A stretch of DNA of 64,000 bases from Planctomycetota bacterium. Its GTDB lineage: Bacteria; Planctomycetota; UBA1135; UBA2386. The notes beneath the pieces are model-generated. The model ran no database searches, had not been told where the DNA came from, and worked only from the letters and a program-made list of their open reading frames with translations. The DNA lies in NCBI GenBank assembly GCA_014192625.1, contig BJHM01000006.1, forward strand, positions 108,024-172,023, read 5' to 3'. Positions 25,414 through 33,700 of this stretch are shown here, piece after piece (position 1 is the first letter of the stretch; every line of letters starts with the position of its first letter). Both the position numbers and the translations under genes were made by a program.

Positions 25414-26664
25414 TCAGTGAATCTGTTTGAACTCGCGCTGGCTTGGCAAATCCTGCAGCGAGGCTAGACCAAAGCGCTCGAGGAACTGTTGCGTCGTGCC
25501 ATATTGCAGTGGCCGGCCCGGGACATCGGCGCGGCCGGTGACACGGACCAACTTGTGTTGCAGCAGCGTGCGCAGCATCGGCGCAGCCTTTACGCCACGA
25601 ATCGACTCGATCTCCGCGCGCATCACCGGTTGCTTATAGGCAATCACGGCAAGCGTCTCGAGCGCGGCCGGCGACAACCGCTCCAGCTTCTTCACGCCGC
25701 GCAACCGCGTGAGATAGGGAAAGAGTGCGGCGATCGAGATCAGCTTGAACGTGTCCCCGGTGCGCGACAGTTCGAGCGGCAGGCCCTGCGTCAACAGGTC
25801 CTGTTGCAGGATCTGCATCGACTGCTCGACAACCTTCATCGTCGAATTGCAGGCCTGAGCGAGGCGCATCAGTGGCAGGCCTTCGCGCGTCGTCAGCATC
25901 AGTACGAACAGAATCTTGCTGGCCGCAACTGGGTCGGTGAGTTCGGGGACCGGGGGCAAGCCATCCAAGGCAGAGCCTGCCGATTCCTCATCGATCTCGA
26001 TGGTGTCCGCCTCGGCGGCCAAGGCGGCCAAGGCTTCCTCCGCACGAATCTCGCAATCAAGATTCGCCACCAATGCCGAAGGCTCCCCCGGCTCAGGATT
26101 CTGGTGCGATTCTTTGGCACGGTCCTCGTCAGCGACCTGCAACGCGGCTGCGGGCAACGCATCCGCGTGCTGCGCGTCCGTGTGCTGCGCGTCCGTGTGC
26201 AACGCATCCGCGGGCAACGCGTCCGTGTGCAACGCATCCGCGTGCAACGCATCCGCGTGCTGTGCGTCCGTGTGCTGCACGTCCGTGTGCAACGCATCCG
26301 CGTGCTGTGCGTCTGCGGGCAACGCATTCGCGTGCAACGCATCCGCGTGCTGTGCGGCTGCGGGCAACGCATCCGCGTGCTGCGCGGCTGCGGGCTGCGC
26401 TTCCGTGTGCAACGCTTCCTTGTGCAACGCATCCGTGTGCTGCGCGGCTGCGGGCAACGCATCCGCGTGCTGCGCATTCGCGTGCAGTGCGTCCGCAGTC
26501 GGCAAAGGCTCACCTTCGCCAGTGATTCTCGGCGTGTCCAAGACTAGATCCTCTGCCGCCACGCCGCGCGCGAGCAGAGCAAGTTCCTCCGGCCCCTTAT
26601 TGCGCTCTGACCGTGAGCGCAAGGAACCAGCATCGACGGGGTGGTCCCGCATGATGTCGTCCAT
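25414..26664 (-). CDS. scpB: ScpB-like segregation and condensation protein with a 24-unit pentapeptide repeat extension
   Basis: Residues about 230-415 match ScpB, the winged-helix partner of ScpA and Smc in chromosome condensation. Diagnostic stretches are LSPAALETLAVIAYKQPVMR, EIESIRGVKAAPMLRTLLQ and GRPLQYGTTQQFLERFGL. Residues 57-176 are about 24 tandem copies of [AT]-[DA]-A-[LQ]-[HP], encoded by a 15-bp minisatellite. This is not found in normal ScpB, which is about 180-200 residues long. An acidic linker follows (about 177-230). The gene starts 12 bases after the PpiC-type gene and closes the long pseudopilin operon. scpA is not in the window. The repeat may be a flexible spacer or a binding surface. 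Confidence 0.9.
   Translation of the reverse strand: MDDIMRDHPVDAGSLRSRSERNKGPEELALLARGVAAEDLVLDTPRITGEGEPLPTADALHANAQHADALPAAAQHTDALHKEALHTEAQPAAAQHADALPAAAQHADALHANALPADAQHADALHTDVQHTDAQHADALHADALHTDALPADALHTDAQHTDAQHADALPAAALQVADEDRAKESHQNPEPGEPSALVANLDCEIRAEEALAALAAEADTIEIDEESAGSALDGLPPVPELTDPVAASKILFVLMLTTREGLPLMRLAQACNSTMKVVEQSMQILQQDLLTQGLPLELSRTGDTFKLISIAALFPYLTRLRGVKKLERLSPAALETLAVIAYKQPVMRAEIESIRGVKAAPMLRTLLQHKLVRVTGRADVPGRPLQYGTTQQFLERFGLASLQDLPSQREFKQIH
26137..26496 (-). repeat. 15-bp minisatellite within scpB
   Basis: About 24 tandem 15-bp units encode ADALH/ANAQH/AAAQH/TDALP-type pentapeptides. No unit breaks frame. Units vary mainly in codons for positions 1, 2, 4 and 5, and on the plus strand they read as alternating GCGTCCGTGTGCTGC-like blocks. 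Confidence 0.9.
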
Positions 26665-26676
26665 GGGTGAAGTCTT

Positions 26677-27678
26677 CTAGCGCTTGTCCGCTGGCTTGTC
26701 ATCGATCTTTGCTTCACTCGCAGCACGCCACCGCAACGTGTAGGCATTGGTCTCGGTCGAAGTCAGCGGTTTCTGCTCTAGTTCTCGATCGATCTCGTCC
26801 CGCACCTGCACAAACGGCAGGTCGCGGCCCGGGATTCGATCTAAACAGTAAACCAGATAAAATCGCTCGACCTCGCCATTCTTGCGCGCAAAGACCTCCG
26901 ACATCTTGCCCTTGTCGAGCTGCAACGCGAGCTCGGCGACTGGATGCGGGAAGCCCTTGCCAAACGGTGGCAACAGCCCCGCATCGCGCCTTTGCGGGTC
27001 ATCAGACAGCTTGAGCGCCAAGGTGCCGAAGTCCGCGCCCTGCAAAATCTTTTCTCGAACGTCCGTGAGCACGGCGCGGTCTTTGTGCGACATAAAGCGG
27101 ACCTGCACGCGATCCTCACGCAAGGCGAGATAGCGGATCACATAACCCTGGTAGAGGCGTTGCGCGATGCGAAGCTCCATCGTGCGCTGCCAGTCTTCGA
27201 GGCGCATCCCAAAGATCCGCCAGACATAGTCGGCGAGTTCCATCTTGCCCTGAAACTCAGCCTGCAGCTGCGCCTGCAACTGAGCTGCTTCGCGGGTGGC
27301 GAGTTCGCGCACGCGCTCCTTCGCAATGGCGATGCCAAACTGGCGCGCGTGCTGGGCGACGAGCACGTCGAACACCAGCAGGTCGATGGCCAGAAGGGCT
27401 AGCTTGGGATCCGCAGACAGCAGGCGCGAAAACGCATGGCTCTGCAGCAGCACGAGGTCGCCGACGCGCGCCACTTCCGCATCTTTCGCCTGTGGCTCGG
27501 GCAGCAGGATGTCGGGACCAAAGGTGCCCAGCGGACGTGGTTCTTGCCGCACTTGCACAACCGGCAGGACGATTGGCTGCGGCAGCAAAACCAACGGCTG
27601 CCTATGCGGCGCACTGGTGCACGCCGTGGAGGCCCCCGCAGCGCAGTAGATCAGTATGCCGTGAAGCCGCGCAGCCAC
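26677..27678 (-). CDS. PpiC/parvulin-type peptidyl-prolyl isomerase, probable lipoprotein
   Basis: The protein has about 333 residues. Its middle is a SurA-like helical region (RVRELATREAAQLQAQLQAE). A parvulin domain follows from about residue 190 to 300 (VRFMSHKDRAV, KLSDDPQRRDAGLLPPFGKG, FYLVYCLDRIPG). Such enzymes assist folding of exported proteins. The start is uncertain: GTG at 27678 gives MAARLHGILIYCAAGASTAC, a plausible though non-ideal lipoprotein signal, and overlaps the upstream gene by 28 bases. Its position suggests a chaperone for the pseudopilins or their partners. Confidence 0.8.
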   Translation of the reverse strand: MAARLHGILIYCAAGASTACTSAPHRQPLVLLPQPIVLPVVQVRQEPRPLGTFGPDILLPEPQAKDAEVARVGDLVLLQSHAFSRLLSADPKLALLAIDLLVFDVLVAQHARQFGIAIAKERVRELATREAAQLQAQLQAEFQGKMELADYVWRIFGMRLEDWQRTMELRIAQRLYQGYVIRYLALREDRVQVRFMSHKDRAVLTDVREKILQGADFGTLALKLSDDPQRRDAGLLPPFGKGFPHPVAELALQLDKGKMSEVFARKNGEVERFYLVYCLDRIPGRDLPFVQVRDEIDRELEQKPLTSTETNAYTLRWRAASEAKIDDKPADKR

Positions 27679-29135
27679 TTGGTTCCATGACAAAGGTAGC
27701 ACTTCACTTTCTCGACCTTGTTGCCCTGGCCCATCTCGGAGATCGAGCCTTGGCCAAAGCATGTCATGCACGGCTGCGTGAACGCGCTGGTCACGGTCAG
27801 CTGGCCAGAAAACTCGCCGTAGTAGGCGCGCAGCCAGCTGGCGCGCTCGGTGCGCGCCGCCGTATCGAACCAGCCCTGTTCGGTCTGCTCCTTTGCCTGG
27901 CCCCCCTGCGCACCCTGGATCGCCACACGCCTTCGATCGGCGGCCTCACGCAGCGCCTTGGCAATCCGCGCAAGTTCATCCTTCTGAGTCGCACTCGCGG
28001 CCACGTCCTTGTCCTGCTCCTTGCCCTGCTTCGTGTCCTTCAGCACCGCCTGCTCGCCTAGTAGCCATGAACCAATGCCATAGGAGAAGTTCTCGGCCTG
28101 CTTGCCCTTGGGAAATTTCGCACGACCACTGAAGAGCGCTTTGACCTCGGCAACCTCAAACTTGAAACGCAAAGCGACGATCTGCGCGATCTCGTCGGAC
28201 ATCTTCTGCTCCGCGTATTGCTTGATTGCGGCCACTGTGATGCCGGGCTCGATCTGCTTCTTTTCGGCGAGCGTCTGGATGGCCGTGCGCCAGGCTATCG
28301 CCACCGCCTGACTAAAGAACCGCGTGCGCGATTCAGAAAAGCGCTTCCTCTCGATCTCGAACTCGGGCTTCAGCTTGCTCATCGGAAATTCTTTGTCGAA
28401 CTGCGCGATCAGCTTGCTGCCCTGCTCAAAGTCCACCTGCGTGCCGCGGGCACGCGAGATCTGAATCTGGTCAATGGTTTCGCGTTCCTTCTGCGCGGCG
28501 ATGTAGAGCTTGACCTTTTCCAAGCGCTCATCCAATCGCGCCGGGTCTTTTGAGTTGGCGAGCTCCTTAGCCTTGTCAAGGTGTTCCAGCGCGTGACCAT
28601 AGTCACGCGCTTTCATCAACTCCTCGGCGAGCAGCATGTGCCGGTCGGCGTTGTCCCCAGGCACGAGTTCCTGCAACCGAACATTGTAGAACTCATCCTT
28701 GGTGAATACCTGACCGACCGGCACCTCAATCGGCCGCATCTGCAACAGATCCTGCCGCGGGATGCGATACGGCGTGCCTCGCTGCTGCACCACGATCACC
28801 GAGCCCGAGTCGTCGATGATCTTGCCGATCAGCGTCGTCGGCGAGCCGTTCACCGAGTAGCGCAACTCGGTGACCTTGACCGTCACCTCGGTCAGTTCCT
28901 CACCGGCCAGCGAAAAGGACTGCTTGATCCGCAACGCGCACTCCGGCGTCAGGTGATCCCAGCGCAGGTCGAGAGTGCCGCCGTTGTCGAGCCTGCGCAC
29001 GCGCAAGCCATCGCCATTCGCGTCCTCCACTTGGGCGATCAGCGTCTTGCCATCGGCCAATTGCAGCGACTGCGACGGCAACCCAGCGCAGAGACACGCA
29101 AACAACAACAGCAACAGGCAACAGGTGCGAATCAT
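27651..29135 (-). CDS. Exported protein with C-terminal DnaJ-like CxxCxGxG zinc motifs, function unknown
   Basis: The 494-residue protein has a signal peptide (IRTCCLLLLLFACLCAG), an early SH3-like beta segment (LQLADGKTLIAQVED) and a long helical middle with one TPR-like unit (YGHALEHLDKAKEL). The C-terminal 40 residues hold two CxxCxG motifs, C456xxC459FGQG and C479xxC482HGT, resembling half of the DnaJ zinc-finger domain. I do not know a named family. It starts 4 bases after the GspI-like gene and precedes the PPIase, so it probably acts outside the inner membrane with the pseudopilus. Confidence 0.75.
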   Translation of the reverse strand: MIRTCCLLLLLFACLCAGLPSQSLQLADGKTLIAQVEDANGDGLRVRRLDNGGTLDLRWDHLTPECALRIKQSFSLAGEELTEVTVKVTELRYSVNGSPTTLIGKIIDDSGSVIVVQQRGTPYRIPRQDLLQMRPIEVPVGQVFTKDEFYNVRLQELVPGDNADRHMLLAEELMKARDYGHALEHLDKAKELANSKDPARLDERLEKVKLYIAAQKERETIDQIQISRARGTQVDFEQGSKLIAQFDKEFPMSKLKPEFEIERKRFSESRTRFFSQAVAIAWRTAIQTLAEKKQIEPGITVAAIKQYAEQKMSDEIAQIVALRFKFEVAEVKALFSGRAKFPKGKQAENFSYGIGSWLLGEQAVLKDTKQGKEQDKDVAASATQKDELARIAKALREAADRRRVAIQGAQGGQAKEQTEQGWFDTAARTERASWLRAYYGEFSGQLTVTSAFTQPCMTCFGQGSISEMGQGNKVEKVKCYLCHGTKWLRGFTAY

Positions 29136-29139
29136 CGGC

Positions 29140-29616
29140 TCACCTCGGATTTACTTCACGAAAACGCTGGATGCGGACACCGAGCGGCAACTGCCGAGGC
29201 ACCACGCGAAAAAACACTTCACTCATTGCCTCGCCTTCATCAAGCCACGTGGCCTCGATGCGAAGCAACCAGATATCAAGTCGGTCTGCGGCCTCGGTTT
29301 TGGTCACGCGGCACACGAGGCCGGGAAACAAAGGCATCTCGATCGTCTCGGGCACCGTCAGTTGCAGGTCGAGATCGGATTCCGCGTTGGCCGCGCGCTT
29401 GATGCCAGTCTCACGCACGCGCACGACGATGTCGTCAATCGCCTGGGCAACCTGCAGCCGTGCATCGGTCGAACGGCGCAATGCAACGCTGTCGCCGAGC
29501 GAAGCCAGCAGCGTGGTCACCGCAACCAAAAGGATCGCCATGGCGGCCAACATCTCCACCAGAGTGAAGCCGTGTTGGTTGGCCAAAGCCGGTGCTTGGC
29601 AATGGGGCTCAGCCAT
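29140..29616 (-). CDS. GspI-like minor pseudopilin
   Basis: The 158-residue prepilin has a short leader ending at G16, then FTLVEMLAAMAILLVAV with the conserved Glu at mature position 5. It would be cut and N-methylated by a prepilin peptidase not in the window. Size and position after the GspJ-like gene fit GspI. The ATG at 29616 overlaps the upstream stop by 8 bases. Confidence 0.85.
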   Translation of the reverse strand: MAEPHCQAPALANQHGFTLVEMLAAMAILLVAVTTLLASLGDSVALRRSTDARLQVAQAIDDIVVRVRETGIKRAANAESDLDLQLTVPETIEMPLFPGLVCRVTKTEAADRLDIWLLRIEATWLDEGEAMSEVFFRVVPRQLPLGVRIQRFREVNPR

Positions 29617-30796
29617 TCCAGTTGTCCTTTGCATGCGCAAGCGACACCGTGAACTCGACCGTGCGCCCGACCCGGCAGCGCGCCGCCGGAGCATGCATGA
29701 CGGCACGCGTGCCACGCTGGCCGCGGTGCAAACCCGTCAGCTCATCACCAATCCGCTGGGCGTAGCGGAGCCACTCGCCCTCGACCTTCACGAAGCCACC
29801 ATCAGTCGCGCCAGGAAACCGCTCGCCGTTCAGTAGCAACAAGGACTGCGCATCGACCTCCAGTTCGCGGGCGAGCAAGCCCTCGGGAGTCTGCCGCTCG
29901 TCGCTCGCAACCACGATGATGACGCGGATCGCATGCGGGTATACATCGTCGGTCGGGTTGTCGAGGCTCTGCGGATCGCGGTCGAGCCGAAACACTGGCG
30001 GCATCGCCGTATCGCTGAGCCAGCCAGCGCGCGCCGAGTCCCAGACCCGCTCCGGCCCCTTGTCGCCGTTATCGTCGAACGATTGCGTATTCTGCGACCA
30101 GAATCGCAGTTCGAAGTGCAGCACATCGTCGACCAGCACCTCGGTGGAAGTGAAGAGCGCGAGTGCTGGCCACTCGGGACCGCCCGGCACCATCACCGAA
30201 AACGGATCGATCGCATCGCCTTCGCCAATCTGTACGAGTTGATCGGGCAAAAAGCGCGCGATGCGCAGCTCAAGTATTGATTGATCGGCGGTCTTCGGCC
30301 ACGGCAACAGCAACAGGCGGCCGGTGCCGCGCAGCGGTAGCTTGCGTTCGAGTTCGCGCGCGCGCGCGGCAAGCTCATCGGTCGACACCTTGGGGCCGAG
30401 TTCGGTTATGGCTCGCAACAGCATCGCGTCATGCCGGATGCGTTCTTCATGCTGCGGCGACAACTGCACCGCAGCGCGCAGCACGAGCCCCTGCGGGGCA
30501 CCTGGCTCGCTACGCTGCGGCAGGCCAAGCGGCAGCATCTGTGCAAGCAGGCGCTCGCTTTGTTTGCCATCCTCGAAATCGAGCCCCGGCCCGCGCAGCG
30601 AGCGCAATTCACGATCGACCGCCGTGCGCGCCGCCTCGGCGCGATCCGCCAACGCCTGCCCGTTCTCACCTTCGGAAAACAACTGCACGCCGGAGTCGAG
30701 GAACTGCACCAGCATCAACAGGAAGCCGGACAGGATGCCCATCACCACGACGAGTTCGAGCAGCGTGAAGCCGCGTTGATCGACTAAAGACCTCAT
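29609..30796 (-). CDS. GspJ-like minor pseudopilin, enlarged
   Basis: The prepilin peptidase site is G9-F10 in QRGFTLLELVVVMGIL, with Glu at mature position 5. At 395 residues it is about twice the size of classical GspJ. The ectodomain includes LVDDVLHFELRFWSQNTQ and HAIRVIIVVASDE, blocks typical of GspJ/PilW-type cores, and a C-terminal part containing VKVEGEWLRYAQRIGDEL. A similar phrase (IDGEVLAYQ) occurs in the giant GspK-like neighbour, so the two may share a beta module. It overlaps both neighbours by a few bases. Confidence 0.82.
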   Translation of the reverse strand: MRSLVDQRGFTLLELVVVMGILSGFLLMLVQFLDSGVQLFSEGENGQALADRAEAARTAVDRELRSLRGPGLDFEDGKQSERLLAQMLPLGLPQRSEPGAPQGLVLRAAVQLSPQHEERIRHDAMLLRAITELGPKVSTDELAARARELERKLPLRGTGRLLLLPWPKTADQSILELRIARFLPDQLVQIGEGDAIDPFSVMVPGGPEWPALALFTSTEVLVDDVLHFELRFWSQNTQSFDDNGDKGPERVWDSARAGWLSDTAMPPVFRLDRDPQSLDNPTDDVYPHAIRVIIVVASDERQTPEGLLARELEVDAQSLLLLNGERFPGATDGGFVKVEGEWLRYAQRIGDELTGLHRGQRGTRAVMHAPAARCRVGRTVEFTVSLAHAKDNWNG

Positions 30797-33700
30797 CGAC
30801 TCACCGTCCGCTCCGCAAGCACACGGCCTTCCCCTTCATAATCGATCCGCACATCCTTGATGCGCGGCGCGGTCTTCCAGCCGTGCGCACGGAAGCTCGC
30901 AAGGTCAAGGCACCCTGGCTTGTAGACCACGGCAAACCGCACCTCGAGCTGCGTTGCCTGCACCGACAGGAGGGATGGCTTGTCATCGCCGGCGTTGCGC
31001 GTGAACTGCCACAACATCGGCGCCTTGCCTGGCTCATCGCGAAACTGCGAACGGCCGTCGGCGCGCACCAGGCAGACTACATCGACATTGATATCCGACG
31101 TCTCCTCGGTCCATTGCAAGGAACGGAAGAACACCGGTGCCTCGCGCGTGGTGAGCTGGAAGTAGGCCTGTTCTGGATCATCGCTACGTTCGACATGCCG
31201 ATCCCAGCTGCGGAACGGAAAGCTGATCACAGGTTCGCCGGCCGAAGCAGCTACCGGCGTAGTGCCAAACCGGCCGCGGAATAGACCATGGCTTGCAGCA
31301 CTGTTGCCATCTTCGCCAGGCGGCCAAAAGCGCGGCATCTCGAGCGTCACTTGCTGGCCAGCGGCGCGAACCCACGTGTAGTGCAAAAGCTCGGTCCGGC
31401 CGAGCAACACCGTGCCCATGCGTGACGGCAGCCCAGACATCGCCTGAATCGGCAGCTTGTCATCGCGGGAGCCGACCGCCGCAGTCAGGATCGCGCACGG
31501 CCGCTGCGTGAGGAAGCGCAGGCGCGCACCGCGATCATGGCCACGCGGTTCTGAACCGATCAGACCGCGGCCATTCTTTGCGATCTGAAACGTTCCGTCC
31601 TGCCCCGTTTGGTATGCGAGCACCTCGCCATCAATTTGCACGAGGCCACCGGTGGCCGGCAAGGCCGCAGAATAATCCTGGCCGCCAACCCAGAGCCCCT
31701 GAGCGCGGACTTCCCCGAAAGGACTGACCTTGAATGTCTGACTGTCCTCGCGGAACGCTTCGTCGATCACGAGATCGGCAGCCAGATGGTCGGTGATATC
31801 AATCTCATCGATGATGCCGCGCAGCCCCTCACCACCACCGACTGCGGCACCAAAGTGCACGCTCTCGCAGAAGGCCGCCGGCAGCTCGCCGCTAGGGAAC
31901 TTCACCAGCCGGTCCATGCTTCGCATGTCGATCTGACGGTTGTCGCGCGCCGGACCAAGGAACGGGTGCCCGACAGCTTCCTGGAACGCGACTAGCTGGA
32001 ACGGATCGAGGCCCAGCAATTCTGCTGGCGGCCGGTCCTGCTGAATGTAGTCCGGCGTGAAGCGCCGCACGGACCAGTGCACCGTATGCCACTCGACCAC
32101 TGGCCTGTTTATGCCGCTAGCCGTACTGCCCGCGACCAGTGCCACGCGATCGAGTCGACCCGGCCGCCCAGTCATGCCGCCGAAGTTGCCCCAATGCAAC
32201 TGCATGCGGTGCACGGGCAGCACAGTGCTGTTTGGCTGCGGGTGGGAAGATGTCTGGGTAAAAGGCTCCCCGCGAAAGCCAAGTGCCGCGCGCACGCGGC
32301 CGATCTCTGGGTAGCTCGCTTCCAACTGTGGCACGTAGCCGATGTAGCCCGAGGTCGCCTCGATTGTGCCCCACGACTCAGCGACGGTGAGCGGCCAGGG
32401 ATACTGCGCCTGCGACGATCCGCCGCGCTCGATCTGCACCTGCTCCGCTGCGCGCTGCGTCGTCAGCGCAAAAAACATCTGCCCCCACGCCGCGCGATTG
32501 GAACGCACGATATGCCGGCGATCGAAGATCTGATCGTAGCGCACCCATTCGGTATCCTCAGGCGCACCCGGCGGGAAGAACTGCAGAAACTCGCTGGTGT
32601 GAGTTTCCGCTGGGTCCGCCAGCGAGTCCGCGTTCTGCACTGGAAAACTGATCGGCACGACGAACACGCACAACTGCGGAAACAAATCGTACGACGCGGG
32701 CCGCGGCGCTCCGCGCGGCTGCGTGGTCACATCCCAGTCCGTGACGAACTGCCGCGCAGTGCCATCGAATATTTCGCGCCCTATCTGGCCGTCCTGGTTG
32801 TCCATGGCGGGCAACGAAGCGGCGCGTCTCACGCCGGTCAGCTTCGCGCCCTGACGCGCTGCATACCACACCAGTTCCATACCGCCAACCTCGACGGAGG
32901 TGCCGATCACGCCGAGCGGCGGCGTAAAGCCTAGGCGTCGCTGTACCAGCAACGCAAAGCCACCGCTCACCGAGAACGCTTCAAGGATCTCCTTTGGTGC
33001 ATCGGCTGGTGCGGGCGGCATCACCACGAGATCGACGCCGAGCTTTGGCGGATCAACCAAGTTGATGTCGCCAGTGTAGTTGATGTCAAGACCAGTGCCG
33101 AGTTGGATCGGCGGCCCCTGCGGAGGCACCAGCGCGATCGGCCGGCCATTCTGGATGTAGGCGCGAGCAAGCGCGAAACCGCCGAGCACTCCATTCGTGC
33201 GCGTTTCGCCAACCTGGACCAGCGTGTCCTGCGCGATCGGCAACGAGTAGCCATACAACTCGACTTCGCTGCCCACCGGATGCTCTGGGAAGACTTCGAG
33301 ATCCCGGTTCTGCTCGCCCGCTTTATTGAAGTCAACGGCTGGGTCAAGTCCGCCGCCTGGCTTGAGGTCGATGCGCATTTCGCGCGGCGACTGGCGCCGA
33401 CTGCGGCCACCGAGCGAGTCACGGAAGCGGCAACGAAGGGTGTTGCCTTGCACCTCGCTGTATTCAAACAACTCGATGCCAACGCGCACCACGCCCATCG
33501 GCGGGAAGCCCTCGACGCTGTCGACCTGCAAGTCGATGAACAACGGATCGTTGCTGGCGAAGTTGCCCGGACGACTACCCGAGGGCCTGATCGACGGGTC
33601 CATCACCGCCACCGGCGCGGTCAGGTGGGTCCGGTAGTTGACCTTGCCGCGCGCGATGCCGTCGATCGCAACCGACAGATCGCCCGGTCGGTTGCTGCTA

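Noticed and set aside
24669..25430. A 253-codon plus-strand open frame
   Set aside because: It runs through the antisense of tRNA-Glu, producing the familiar spurious DGIRTRVTR-like peptide, and has no family features.
25489..26680. Plus-strand frames across the scpB repeat (Cys/Ala/Ser- or Arg/Val-rich)
   Set aside because: They are antisense to a clearly homologous ScpB and owe their length to the 15-bp period.
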